From Cheilinus undulatus (lineage: Eukaryota; Chordata; Actinopteri; Labriformes; Labridae): a stretch of 64,000 nucleotides of DNA. Both the position numbers and the translations under genes were made by a program. The stretch lies in NCBI RefSeq assembly GCF_018320785.1, contig NW_024571684.1:30877-94876 (forward strand), read 5' to 3'. Each line of letters opens with the position of its first letter. Position 1 is the first letter of the stretch. The notes beneath the pieces are model-generated. The model searched no databases. It saw only the letters and a program-made list of their open reading frames with translations, and was not told the DNA's origin. Below, piece after piece: positions 23,168 through 38,100 of this stretch.

Positions 23168-26100
23168 CTGAAACAGGGAGACGACAGAGAAGTTTGTACC
23201 TTTAAAACCAAGAAGAAACGCCATCATCTCCACGACTCATTTTCTAATACATTCAGTTTTTACAAAACATTTAAATAATGTCATTGCCTGTGCTGTTATT
23301 TTGTAAAAACATATCCCTCTTCTCTTACTATATTTAGCTTCACTCTGATTGGATGGGAGGAGTTAGATCAGTGTTTTTCAAAGTGACGGTCCAGACCTCT
23401 GAGGCAGGGGTGTCAAACTCAAGGCCCGGGGGCCAAATCCGGCCCATGGTACAGTTACACCCAGCCCACCAGGTCATATCGTATTTTTATCATAACTGGC
23501 CAACTGGTTTGAGGACAGCAGATTTCCTCCAGTTTAAAAATGTAAACGTAACCATGGCGATCTAAAATATCCTTGTTAGGATATCCTTGTTTGTGTTCTT
23601 TGTGTATTTAATTTTTATTTTTGCATCACTATTTGTTATTATTATTATTATATATACACTTTTATTATTATATTCTAATATTATGAGTATATATTAACAG
23701 ATAAACATTTTTATTTAATGTAAAATTTTTCTTTTTTTTCCTTTTCCTCCCTCTCTTCATCTCTCACTGTCTCTCATGTACCACTATAATATCACTCGTC
23801 TGTCTTGTTATTTCTCACCAAATTAGAAAAAAAATAAAATTTAAAAATCCTTGTAAAGTCTTGAAAATTAGAAAAAAGTTAAAAGTTAAAATAATTAGAT
23901 AAAAGTCAGGAATGTGGGACAACACATTTCTGTTTTTATTTCAGATTCTTAATTTTGCATTCAGTTATGGTTTGACTTTTTATTTTATATGTTGACCTTT
24001 TTAATTCACAATTTTGACTTTTTATCTTATTTTTTGACCTTATAGATCCCCAATTTTAAATTTTAAGTAATATTTTGACCTTTCAAATTCATTATTATGA
24101 TTTTTTATCTTATTTTTTGACCTTTTTAGCTCCTTACTTTGACTTTTATCTCATAATTTGACCTTGTAGATCCTCAATTTTAAATTTCCTTTAAAACTCA
24201 GTTTAAATATTTTTCTCACTCTTTAATGTTTTAAGCCGCTGATTTTGAATTTATCTAATATTTTGACTGTCAAGAATAATGATTTCAACTTTCTGTCTCA
24301 TATATTTGCCTTTTAAAAACATTATTTTGACTTTGAATGCCAAGTTTTAAACATTTTGAGCTAATAAGTTTGAATTTTTATCTCAGATTCTGAGCCTTTA
24401 AACTTATTACTTCAACCCTTTTCAATCTCAAAATCAATAATCATCAGTTTATCAGGTTTTTTCCCCCATAATTCATTGCTGGTGAAAATGCATTTGACAG
24501 TTTAGGGTTAAATGTGGACCCTGCTCAGCCCTCAGGTTGGACCCAAAGTCAGAATTTGGCCCCTGCTGGGATTTAGTTTGACAGCCCTGCTCTAAGGGGT
24601 CAGGGAATCAGGGCTCTAATGGAGACACGGAGGGAGGAAAAGTCAACCCATGACTCTATTTTTAACAGCAGCATTTTAATTTCTTTTTTCCTTAGTAAAA
24701 TTTGAACCTGCTATTTTTATCTATCTTTTTATCTATCTACTTTTGTATTATCTAATTTATCTACAGCTTTTATTATTTAGTATGTGGTACTTTGCACTGC
24801 ACCGCTGGTGAGAACTTCATCTCGTTTTTATTGTGTATGTGCATACACAGCGTAAAGTGACAATAAAGGAATCTTGAAAAAGATGCTACTGCTGATTATT
24901 AGAGTAATTCAGAGGTTAAAATGTACAAGCATCATCCATTACAGCTTGAATAGGATAAGGATAGGATTCCTCTGCCTTCTATTGTCCAGGGATAAGAGGA
25001 ATGGGCCTCTGATAACGTAAACTAGCATATTTGGCCAACTTTATTAGCTTCACCTCCATCAGTTAAGGAAGGTTCATACTTTAAAAGCAGACATAGTCTA
25101 GTCAGAGCAAAAAACATCTCACATCAGCACGCCTGGCTTTCATTTACAGCATCCTTTAGCGTCTTTTAGCTCTTAGCTAACTGATTATCATACTTTGGAG
25201 CATACATACAGTCTGCACAGAAACACAAACTTGGCTCACTGTTTTTTATTCCAAAAGAAGCTTAGCTAAGCCAAATATAGATAAGAGCTGGAATATCTGG
25301 AATTCTCATAGTTCTAAAATCAATCTCTCTTTTAGTATGGGTCTTTACTGATGTCCACCAGCTCATTTAAATTCTGTTTAAGCGTCACTGGTTATTAGTA
25401 CAACTACGAACAGTGCAAGAGGTGTCAGAACTGTGCAGGGCATTTTTATAAATACATCTGATTAAGACAAATGAAGAAGAATTTGCTAAAATGAGGGTCA
25501 TTTCCTTCCAGAACAACCGCCATTTGTGCTTATAGCCACTTATGCATGAATAATCACGAGTTTGCACATTTTAAAGGGAAAACTTTATTTTAGGTTAATA
25601 TAGCATTCAAATAAATATAACATACAAAAGTATAAGCAAGTGAAGTCTATCGCCCAAACCTGAGGGTGGACCAAGTGGACAAGTGGGTGTGCCCAGGCCC
25701 ATGAGGTGTGCCCCTAACGGCGCGGCTGCTATATGATGGTTGACACGGCGATGTTTGGGAGCCTTCAAATTATTCGACTGGTACAGTTCTCATCTCTGCT
25801 TGTTAGCTCTAAGACCTTAGCCTTAGCTTCACGTCTTTTTTTAGCTTCACTTAGCTTAGTTTAGCTTCGATTAGCTTACCTTAGGTTAGCTTTTGCTTCG
25901 CTTCACTTAGCATAGATTAGCTTCGCTAAGCTTGACTAAGTTCAGTTTATCTTTTTTATAGCTTCACTTAGCTTAGTTTAGCTTCGCTAAGCTTGACTAA
26001 GTTCAGTTTATCTTTGCTTAGCTTCACTTAGCTTAGTTTGGCTTCGCTAAGCTTGACTAAGTTTAGTTTATCTTTTTTAGCTTCACTTAGCTTAGTTTAG

Positions 26101-29100
26101 CTTTGCTTAGCTTACCTTAGGTTAGCTTTTGCTTCGCTTCACTTAGCATAGACTAGCTTTGCTAGCCTAAGTTCAGTTTATCTTTGCTTAGCATCACTTA
26201 GCTTAGGTCAGCTTTTCTTAGCTTAGTTTAGCTTCACTAAGCTTGACTAGGTTCAATTTCTCTTTGCTTATCATCACTTAGCTTAGTTAAGCTTTGCTTA
26301 GCTTAGTTTAATTCAACTTAGCTTAGTATATGTTTAGTTAGCTAAGCTTCACTAACTTTAGCTTAGCTTCACTTAGCTTAGTTTAGCATTGCTTAGTTTA
26401 GCTTCACTTAGCTTAGTTTAGCTTCACTTAATTTAGCTTCACTTAGCTTAGTTTAGCTTCACTTAATTTAGCTTCACTTAGCTTAGTTTAGCTTCACTTA
26501 ATTTAGCTTCACTTAGCTTACTTTAACTAATCTTAGCTTAGTTTAGCTTTACTTAGCTTATTTTAGCTTTACTTAGCTTATTTTAGCTTTGCTTAGCTTT
26601 GCTTCTCTTAGCTCAGTTTAATCTTACTTAGCTCAGTTTAATCTTACTTAGCTCAGTTTAGCTTTGCTTAGCTTTGCTTCTCTTAGCTCAGTTTAATCTT
26701 ACTTAGCTCAGTTTAATCTTACTTAGCTCAGTTTAGCTTTGCTTAGCTTTGCTTCTCTTAGCTCAGTTTAATCTTACTTAGCTCAGTTTAGCTTTGCTTA
26801 GCTTTGCTTCTCTTAGCTCAGTTTAATCTTACTTAGCTCAGTTTAATCTTACTTAGCTCAGTTTAGCTTTGCTTAGCTTTGCTTCTCTTAGCTCAGTTTA
26901 ATCTTACTTAGCTCAGTTTAGCTTTGCTTAGCTTTGCTTCACTTAGCTCAGTTTAATCTTACTTAGCTCAGTTTAATCTTACTTAGCTCAGTTTAATCTT
27001 ACTTAGCTCAGTTTAGCTTTGCTTAGCTTTGCTTCTCTTAGCTCAGTTTAATCTTACTTAGCTCAGTTTAATCTTACTTAGCTCAGTTTAATCTTACTTA
27101 GCTCAGTTTAGCTTTGCTTAGCTTTGCTTCACTTAGCTCAGTTTAATCTTACTTAGCTCAGTTTAATCTTACTTAGCTCAGTTTAGCTTTGCTTAGCACA
27201 GATGTTGTAACAGTGGAACAACTGCTTCTTTTGGGCTCTGTCCAAACAAAACAGAAACATCCACCACCTCTTCAAAAGTACACTAGCAAAGACACTTCAG
27301 CCCATCTTTGCTGAATGTGTAACCTTGAGACAGAAATAGTTTTCATCTTTAAAGCTGAGCTACTCTGGATGTAAGAGCAACAGATTTATGTAAAGGAGTG
27401 TGGTAAATCTTCCCATCTTTCTTTGAAAGCTAACACAATTTGTTAAAGTACACTTGTTGTAGCTTTATTTTTTGGGGGATAATTTAGCACACTTAGTTTA
27501 AAACTGAAAACACATGGTTAGTTTCACTTTTTCTCTATCCAGAATAATTCATGTTGAAGTAAACTTCTGTGACTTTTCTATTTTCCACAAAGAACTTTCA
27601 GCATTTCCATCTTTGTTTTCCTCTGCTGCTGCATGCTGGTGTTGGTGAATATCCAGTGGTGTCTATATCAAAAGGACACATCACCAGTTTAAATAAATAT
27701 ATTTTGTCTTTTTGTGAGACTATTATCACCCTTTTGCTTTTGGTCCGGCAGCATGGTAGCTTATTTTAGCATAGAGCTTGAAAACAGGGCATCTGGCATC
27801 CAAAGGTAAAAAACTCCCCATGTAGCACCTAAAAGTTGACTAATTAACATGCTGTATCACCGTTGTTTAATGCATAAAAGGGTTATGTAACACTTTTTCT
27901 TGGCTGTGTATGTAGGGCACATGTTAAGCATGCTAGGCTGAGTAAACTGGTCATTAGCATTTGCTTTCTATTTACTGCAGAAAATTCGGAGACGTTTAAA
28001 TTAATCATCCACTCTTGGGGGGAAAAGAGTTGTTATTGCATCAAATGTTAACCAGCAGAAATTAATGTTTAAAAAATGCATTGTGCATCTGTCCAACTAT
28101 TTCTAACTGAATTCATGTGTGTTTGCGTCAGTTACCCTTTATGGTAGATACAGAGGCAGGGCAGCCTGGCAATGGTATCTCCCTGCTCCAGCTCCTCTAA
28201 GCAGATGGCACATTCCCCGGAGTCTCTGGACAGGATGTCCTCTGATAAAGACAACATGGAAAGACAACAAACTGAGAAAAGAGAAGTGTACAAAACACTA
28301 TGTATCTGCTTTAGTGTTCAGTTCAGCTGAGGAACTCTGCATAACCAGGTGTTTAACCTTTGCTGCCTAAACACCAGGGGTCAGCTGTGCACAGGAGAGA
28401 ACTTGCATTTCTGCAGGAAGAAGAGGGCTGAACATTAATTTAAAAAACACTGAGTTAATGTCAGTAATCAGATGAACCCTAGATCAGTTATTGATGAAAC
28501 TTCCTTTTGTGTTTACCTGCACATTTATCTACGAAAGGCCCTTGAGTCAAGACTTGGGGCCTAGTTTTGAGACTCTTTATTTGCATTAGAATAAATCTAT
28601 GGGAGAAGAAGATAATTTCAAAAATGCATGGAGAAAAAGTGTTGATTTGATGAATTTTGCACGTGTGTATTAGCATGATAAGATGACACAGCGTGCTGCC
28701 AATGAGCCACATGCTCAGGTTCCACTTATTTATCAGCAGCAGGCATGCTGCCATGGGTGTGTGTGTGCCAGCAGTAAAAAGTGTGCATGTGCAGATCTCT
28801 GCATATTAAACATACAGACAACCTTCTCTTGTTTACCGATATGCATCGCTGTCAGGTCTGGGGAGTTTCTAACTGCAGGAAGTGTTTTGTGAAAGATGCA
28901 TGCTAACAGAGAAAATGTGTTTCCCTTTCCTGTGAGCACATGTAGGTGCATGTGCACGCCCAGGTGCTCACTCACTGCTGGTTTACTGTCATGTTTGTGG
29001 CTGTACCAGTGTGCAGCTGCATTTACTCTGACCATGTTATGCTGCACTCTTTAATGCCTGCAATGCAAGTGCATTTCTAAACTCAAAAGTGTGCATTGTC

Positions 29101-32100
29101 ATAAATATCCTTAAATGCTAGACATCTTTCATATTGTCTGACTACTCCCTGCACACGGTCTAGTTGTAGAAGCAAATTGATGCAAATTTCTCAAAGAAAG
29201 GCAGAAGAAGTAGGAGGCTGACAAGTACATGCTCTGCCCTTATGGATAATTTGACTAACTAGTGCCTGATTACTTACATTTACTGCTGGCTGTTGTTTCT
29301 TTTTTAAGTTTTAAAGTGTGTATTGCTCAACTCAAAACATACAATTATAAAGTGGCATAAAAAAGTTCTGCTTTCAAAAGAACTTTTTAAATTCCCTTTT
29401 TTAAAATCTATATTTTCTCTATCCTTTCTTTTATACACTGTACTTGGATACTAAGATGACCTTCAATATTTACTGCAGTTTTCAAAGCCGGCTGTAACCA
29501 GATGTGTGTTTTCATGGTGGCTGCCATGATAGAGTGACCATGACGAGACGAACAGTTTGTTACAGTTGCCGTGGAGGGACAGGATGTTATGTCAAAGACT
29601 GCCGAATGAGGAAGCATACCTCTGTAATTTGTAATAATTGTGCAGGATGTCATGCCATGTCTGTAATTTGCGGAGTAAAAATTCACGGGTAAGTTACCAA
29701 TCATATTTTAGCACACAAAAGCCGTGTTTCCATCAGGGGGTCCGGTTTGATTCGGTTTGGTTTGGTACGCTAAACCTCAAAATTGTTATTGTTTCCACAG
29801 ACATCCGTGCTCTCACTTGGTGGGCGGACTGTAAAGGTGATGAATGGGAAGTCACATGCAGCGCGAGTCAGCTGGTCCAGCCGCAGAGTTATAGAAAGGA
29901 TGAGAGACAGAAATCAGTCGGAAATAAGCATTAAACAGCTTTATTTCAGCTGAAAGTGCTTTTAAAAAAATAACTGCATCTTAATGATGTTAACCGCTGT
30001 CAGTACAGATCCTCAGCTGATGGAATACGTGTACAGAGACGTTTGAGTCGTAACGCTACGTTAATATGTGAATATATCTAGTCTAGAACAGTTTATACAA
30101 CGAAATATGAAAGTTTAGAGCTGTACTGTAAGAATATGCTACATTAAAAATAAGGTAAAAGTTCAGCTGGTGTTAGAATCAAACTAGATTAAATCAGAAA
30201 TCCTGGGTGCGCTGATCTTGTTTTAAAATAGGCTGCAACCTGAAGTTTTACAAACACGTCCAACAACCACAGAGCGACGTTTTCACAGGTTACCTAAAGT
30301 AAGAAGTAGATTAACAATAACTAGTTACAGTACAGGGAATCAACCAATCTAATGCTTTGTATTCACAAAACTTCAGCATTAATTTAGTTTCACATCCATT
30401 GCGGATAGACCAGGCTGATGTGAGCCTTCAGGCTCTACTTTGTGTTCTTAAAATCAGGTCCAGATAAACATCAGGAAACTTGATTTGTGGCCAGATATCA
30501 ATATCCACAGATTAGGAAACAGTTTGGATCTCTGTTGAGTCCAAATATCCCCGATTTAAGTAGACATCAGTGAGTTTTTCTCCCGTTTTTCCCACTCCTA
30601 ACAGCGCTGACTTCCGTGTTTTGCAGACTGAAGCTGAGCAGCTATGTCATACGCTGACATGACATCAGTACAACCCCCTATTGTTGTGTGTGTGTAGCTC
30701 CACCTTTGTGGGACGGATAGATAAGATAGGTACCCCTACGAAGGAGTGCCAAAAAGTGGGACAGTACAGGTGTTTTTTTTGGGAACCTTTCCAACTTTTG
30801 CTCTATGGAAATACAAAAAAATGCGTGCCATTCCGCACTGAACTGAGCCAGACCGCTTGGTGGAAACGACCTAATAGAGAGCCAGAAGAAATAGTTAGCG
30901 TGTAAAAATCAGCTTCGTTGTAATTTAGGATGGTAATTGTGTTTATACGATCCCTTTTTCTGCTATTTTTTCTATTTTTTTCTGATTAAAAATATGTGAT
31001 TGACACATACAAGTTATAAATAGTGTTTCCCTTTCACTTCATTTCAGCCTATGTGTTAAAATGACTTTATTTTACTTATTCATTGAAACTCTGCTGTCCA
31101 ATCCTGCTTGCATGCACCGCTACTCTCTTCATTCATGCAGCTGCTCTGCTTCCTACAGCTTCTCTTTGCAAGTGCCTGATCTTAAATCAGTATTATTCAG
31201 CTGTAAATTTCATGCATAACACAATTTATGATTTAAAATGTGTTCCTCAACTTTCATAACAATCCCAAATGCCTATAATGTCAGCATCAGCTGCATAGAA
31301 ACTGTTAAAAGTTACAGCAGAGGCTCATATTCTACATTAGACATCTATCTATGTCATGCATTAATGCTTCACTTTCTCTCTCTTCCTCTGTCTGATTGGC
31401 TGCAGATATGCACAGGTGACTCATGCAGCCTTGATGGGTAATGTGATTATTGGAGGAGATATTTCACTGGTTTATTAGTCATGGACAGCTAGCTACAGAT
31501 TAGGGCTGGGCAATTAATCAAAAAATAGATTAAATCACAATATGGCCTGCTCCAATTTTCAAATCACAGAAGGTGAAATGTTTCTTAAATTTCAAAATAC
31601 CCGTTTAAAACTTAATTTTGCAGCAGAGATGCAATGCATTACATAACCACGCAATCACTCGAATGCCATTTTTTTGGAATAGTCTACAAAAAATCCTACT
31701 TTCTTCATTTTTATACTTTTTCTTATTAAATATGAAAATGACATAGAAATATAGAGAGCCATTCAATACAAAAAATCATATTCAATTTGCAATATGTTTT
31801 AAAATCATCACAATAAAGTATTTTTTCAAAATTGTTCAGCCCTTGTTTAATCTAATATTGTGGTGGTTGTAAGAGAGAATTATTTATTGCTTGTGTTTGT
31901 TTGAAAACAAACACAAACATCGTCAGGAGCCAGCTGAGGTGGTTCGGGCATCTAATCAGGATGCCTCCTGGACGCCTCCCCACAGAGGTGTTCCGGGCAT
32001 GTCTGGTTGGGAGGAGACCTCGGGGAAGACCCAGAATATGCTGGAGGAATTACGTATCCTGTCTGGTCGGGGAACGCCTTGCGATCCCCCAGCAGGGGTC

Positions 32101-35100
32101 GGAAAGTGTCACTGGGGAAAGGGATGCCTGGGTAGACTTGCGACCCGGCTCCGGATGAGCGGATGAAGATGGATGGATGGATTATTCAAAATAAAAATTC
32201 ACTGTGCATTTTCATTGCTGCTGTCTCTGAGCACCCTCATGTTTTCCTTCAGAAATGCCCGTGAATTTGAAAACATTACAGACTTCCCTTATCCTGTGCA
32301 AATGTACCACCCAACTCTGATATCAGGGAAATTCACAAACTGCTAGAGGTTCACAGGTAATGCTAATGCTAGTACCATGCAAACAGTACTTTATTTTGGA
32401 TTTAAGAGTGTATTCAACAAAACCTCCACTTCATAAGGTGTTTTAGCAAAGAAGGTAAAGTGTTGTTTTTGTTTCATGGATGAAATTCAAATAATGTGCT
32501 GGAAAAGTTCTTTAGAAAGGACCTTCCTTGTTAGCACAGCAAGCTATCTCAGAAGAGTAGCTAACCGTCTAACAAATACAAAATTAGATTACAGAGTGAA
32601 AAATGAGAGGCTCACTGCCCACTTTGGGCCGTGAGCCCCCCAGGGCAGCGCAGGGTAGTAACAGGAGGGGTGCGGCAAGGCCAGGCTAAGCAGCACTGGC
32701 TGCTAACTTCAGCCCTGTAGAAGAGGAGAAGTTTACTGATGTCTCCAGATTCAACAATATTATTGCAGTTCTAGTCCAAGACATTGCCAACATTTTGGAC
32801 TGGAGTGGGAAAGGAGTGGTAGTAGCTAGGCACACTTTTTTTCTCCTTTTGCATCTACAAAACATAATCAAATCATAGCTGGACAGTGAAAATGAACGGA
32901 GTTTGGCAGTCTCACAGCTGCACCCAAGACGCAAAAAGATCTATAGCACCAGATAAGCCCACAGTAGTCAGTGAAACTATTGCACAACTCAGTATATAAA
33001 CCTTAAAGATGTTCATTAAGTTTTTCTTTTCAGGGAATTGTTCATCTTCAGAGAGCCAGATTTTTAAAACTCAAAAAATTTAGGTTTTATTTTTTTTATG
33101 TGAAATTTGCAAAAATTATAAAAAATGGTGTGTTTGTTGTCCTTTTTCATGTTTTTACATATGGGTACGTATGGTGAGGGGTAGAGGGGGGCCTGAAGAT
33201 GCCAGGATCTCAGAGAGTTGAGGAGTAAAGCCTTAGCCAGCTGAATTAGTGCTCTGATTATTCCAGGTTTTACCTATTTCACCTCTAAACATGAGATACT
33301 GGACCCTCCAAAGGGCTGTAAAGTAATGAGTGTATAACACATTTATAAAGATAAACAGAGAAAATAAAGCAGATACCCGATACTTTCATTTTCTCTCAGC
33401 TCTGAAATTCTTATAAATAAATCTGTCTATGACAGGAAATAAATGTGATGAACTGTAGGAGTAGGCATAGGTTTCTCAGACTTGGTCAAAGGTAAAAAAC
33501 GAAGAGAAACAATGTGATGTCTAATGCCAGATCTTAGAGGTTTCACCACTTTAACTGGTCTCTATAATAGAATCATTTTAAATATAGAACTGCTATTTTT
33601 AATCCTATAAAAATGGAAATCTAATCTGCACTCCTGCTGTCGTTAATCTGCTTCATGCATGTTTACCTGTAATAGAAAAGAGAGCAAACCTGTGGAATAT
33701 CACACGTTCAAAGCAGTTGTGACCAAAAACATCAACCTTTCAGACGCCACATGACTTTGTGAACTTTCTCCCCTGCTTTCTTACTGTTGTAGGTGAGCCG
33801 CGTTTTGCTGAAACACATGAGCAGGTGCTTCTCGATTTCATCCGCTGCCATAAACTTGGAGCAAAGAGGACAGTGGAAACCTGGGAGGAAAACACAAAAA
33901 CAAGAACATGTTAACGTCTGCCTCATAACTTTTTATTGACGTGTAAACATGGGAGGGCGTGGGACCGTTTTTGTTGGCAGATCTTACACACTCATAGTTG
34001 GCCTTGCACCCCTATGGACATGCTAGCTCTGTCTGCTGTAAACAATCTGTTACAATCTGCTTGGCTAATCACAGCGTCGCTGCACATTACAACCAACGCC
34101 AATCACATCGTTGAGCTAAGACGTAGTTATTGCATATTTTATTGCCCTTCATGAATCAAAAACGTCATTTATTAGTTCATAATTTGACCCACATACACAT
34201 GGCCTGACCCCGTTCATCATCATAGCTGCACAAAGATTACTGGGACATGTGCTGCTGGATGTGAGATAAGATAACGTCCTGGTTCCCCTTCAGAGAGGGA
34301 CGATGCACCGTATGTTCAGAACAATAGTCTTGGTTTCTGTTGTGAACATGCTTGAGAAAAAAGGGAACATTGTCAGGCCTGCAGAGTCACGCTCACATGG
34401 ATGTGATGTGTAAATGTAATTGATGACTATTTATGATTGGACTTCCTTATAGAAAACAAGGGGAAGACCAAAACGCTAGCATGGTTCTAATGGCTGTGCC
34501 TTAAGGAAATGAGGAAACTTCTTATTTGTGATTTACAGGGAATCACAAATAAGAAGTTTCCTCATTTCCTTATTTGTGATTTACAGAGAATCAAAACTAC
34601 AGCAGTAGGGGCAGGCGGTTTACTTCTCTATCTACAACAGGGGTGTTAAACTCAAGGCCTGGGGGCCAAATCCGGCCCGTGGAACAGTTAAATCCGTCCC
34701 TCATATTCCTGTTCTAACTGTCCCATCAGTCTGAGGTCTGCAGATTTCCTCAAGTATAAAAATATGAACTTATCCTGATGATTTAAGATTTCCTTGTTAA
34801 GTCACAAAATCTGAAAAAAGTAAGAATGAAAATATTTAGATAAGAAGTCAGGAAAAAATAATTAATTTGTGTTTTAATTTCACATTTTCAATTTTCAATC
34901 TCACAATTAGGACTCAAACTTAGGATTTTGACTTTTTATTTCATATTTTAGGCATTTCAACTCATAATTTTGACTTCTCATATCATATTTTGAGCTTTAA
35001 GATTACTAATTCTAATTTTAAAGTGATATTTTGACCTTTTTAACCAGTCATTTTGTATTTTATCTCATATTTCCAACTCCTAACTTTGACTTTATAATCC

Positions 35101-38100
35101 CATAGTTTGACCTTTTAGACTCACAATCGAAAATTTTGAATCATATTTTGACTTTTAATTTCATGATGATAAATTTTATTCCTTATTTTGACCTTTTAAA
35201 CTCATGATTTTGACTTTCTTTCTAATATATTTGCCTTTAAAAAAACATTATTTTTCAATTTCAATTTCATGTTTTGACCTTTTTGAACTAATAAATTGAC
35301 TTTCTCAGATTTTGAGCCTTTAAACTTATCTTTTTAAATTTGTAAATATCAAAATCATTTATCATCAGCGATAGTTTTTCATCTTTTATTACTGCTGAAA
35401 TGATAGTTTATGGTTAAAAGGTGACCCTGTTAGGCCCTCAGGTTAGACCTGAATCCAGAATCCGGCCCCTGCTGTGATTGAGTTTGATCTACAATGACGT
35501 TAGGCCTCTGCGATAGCTCTCTGTGCTGCTTTGACTCCTCTCTGTTGTGATCTGGTCTTGAGACAACCCACCAGCTGAGAGGCAGCTACACTTGCAGATT
35601 CAGGAAGTTTGTGTGCATGTGTGTGCGTGTGTGTGTGTGTCGGGCAATGTGTAACCAGCAGGAAGCCCTTATCTGCTGACCTACATAATGCACTGTTCTC
35701 CCTAAGAGAAAAACAAGCCATTTTTCTAAGACAGAGCGAAGGCAAAATAAGGCAGACAATGGCAGAGTGGAGTTTGGGGAGAGCCACCTGTGGCTTCAGT
35801 AAAACTGCCGGAGTGCTGAACAAAGGGCTCAGTCATCACGCTGCTATTACCATATGCAAGGTATCACATGTCCAATGGAAAAATACTAAGTCACTCTGAC
35901 TGATGCTTTAATTGGACATGAAAGATCCACTTTTTCAGATCGTATTTTGAAAAGAGATATGATGGTATCCACCACATCAGTGTAGCTTATACTGATGATG
36001 ATTTAAAGAAGTGCATGCCTGGCCTACTGCTCTGTAGAAAGATGTTCATGTTTAATGTCATTTAGGAATATTTATAACATTAGTAAAAATTTATTGATGT
36101 TGATAAGCTGTGTATATGTCCCAATTTTAGATAACCCATTGTTTTTAAATATTAAAAACTGTTGGTGAACTCCTGCACATCGTCTAGTGAGTGGCTCTCA
36201 AACGGTGTGGCAGGATACACTAGTGTGTCTTGAGGCAAGTCTAGGTGTGCCTTAACCCTTGGGGATCTGGCTGGGCCCCTGAAAACAACCCGGAGAACGG
36301 GCCCTCCCCAGCTGTGATTTATTGATGATACCCGTGTAAATGTGTTGGATCAGTAGCATTGGTGCTAGCATCCTGGCTAACAGTTACCTCATTTGGCAAG
36401 CTATTATTACGTTGAAATTGGTGTTAAAATTATTAATTCATGCTACCTCTAAGCAAGTTCACCATTTTTTCTACTCATTTTGCCACTTGTTTTGACTACT
36501 TAAACCATTTTTGTTGCTTTTTTGCAATTTTGCAACTTTTTAAAAATAATTTTTACCCACTTTTGCAACTTTTATCAAACTTTATGCCACATTTAACCAA
36601 TTTTGCTACCTTTTTGCTGTTTTTTGCCTACTTTTGCAACTATTTGGACATTTTTTGCCAATTTTTTTCATCACTTTTAACCCCTTTTAACCATCTTTTA
36701 GTAACTTTAACCCTCTTTGCCACATTTCTGCCACTTATAATCTATTTTGCCAACTTTTCACCACTTCAACCCATTTTTGCCACCTTCTTGCCAATTTTCA
36801 GTCCCTTTTCCTTTGTCTGGCCACTTTTTACCCAGTATTTGCCCATTTTTAAATTGCTTTTAACCCATTTTACCACCTCTCTACAACATTCAATCCTTTT
36901 TGGCCACTTGTTACCCATTTTTGCAACCTTTTTGACACTTTCAACATGTTTTGCCCCCTTTAACCCATTTTTTGGCACCTTATGCCAATTGTTACCCATT
37001 TTTGACTTTCTCTTGCCACTTTTTGCTCAATTTTGCTGTGTTTTTTCATCACTTTTAACCAATTTTGCCACCAATCCGCCACCTTTTGCCCACTTTTGCC
37101 ACCTCCAGTTTGCTGGGCCCCAGAAACCTCTCCCCTTTATCCCCCTTACGGGCCACCTTGACTGTTATAATATTAAAAAGTCTATTTTGTATTGATATGA
37201 ATATGGTGTGCCTTGAGGTTTTGGCTTAACCTAAGATGTGTCTTGGGTGAAAAAAGTTTGAAAACCACTGGTCTAGACTGCCCTGGTAATGTTCCAAAGA
37301 AGAGGTGGAACTGGCAGGAAGCAATAACCCTCATTATCACCACTTTTCCAAACATTGCCAACATGTTTGTGCAATTCAGACCAGTGGTTGTCAACTGGTC
37401 TAGCATCAGGACTCACCACCACATCCTTAAAGGCAACCCGCGGCCTAAAGTCCCAATGTTTCGCAATCATATCTAAATGCTTTTAATGGCAAAACAGAAA
37501 TTAGAAATGGAACAAAAGATGCAATGAAACAAAGGCGCTGAGGCATATCATTCAAAATAAAACCACATCATGGGCTTTTTTGTCTCTTTTTTTATTCTAG
37601 GCACACTTTAGCGACCCACCTTTGGGTCCCGGCCCACCAGTTGAGAAACAATAATCCACTTTTAAAAGCATGGCATTTAGGATAAAAATTTTTCCTTCAG
37701 TTTAGCAGTATGTGTGAGTTTCTCTGCAATTTATGATCAATAAAAACAAAAATTCCCAGTATTTGGTATCTAGGACTTCTGTTTTTGATGGCATGTATTG
37801 CTTTATCCTTACTAGGCTTATATCAAAGGTTATAACTCTGGTGTCATGTGTTATAAGTTTACACATGTATCAGCTTCAGCTACAAATATCAGGAGTGATT
37901 TTTAGCCCAGTAAAAGGGAGGATATCAGGCTTTAGCCTACTTTGGCACTAAAAACACTGACAGTATTACCAAAGACAGACTGTAAGAGCATAATGCTCCA
38001 CTGAGCCTCAACTTTTGGTAACAAGGACAGTGTGTACTTCAGGAACAACACGGAAATCAGAAGGTATAACAGATTTCCTAGGAAATAACATCATAAATAT

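Noticed and set aside
25801-27198. Telomere-like TTAGC array
   Set aside because: Not the vertebrate TTAGGG unit; irregular words with higher-order structure fit an ordinary satellite.
28488-29047. Overlapping minus-strand open frames of 88 and 104 codons
   Set aside because: No recognised domain, no splice consistency, and they sit within znrf2 intron 2.
36440-37195. 251-codon frame rich in Phe, Leu and Pro
   Set aside because: Lies wholly inside the TTTTTGCCAC-like interior of a hAT MITE.
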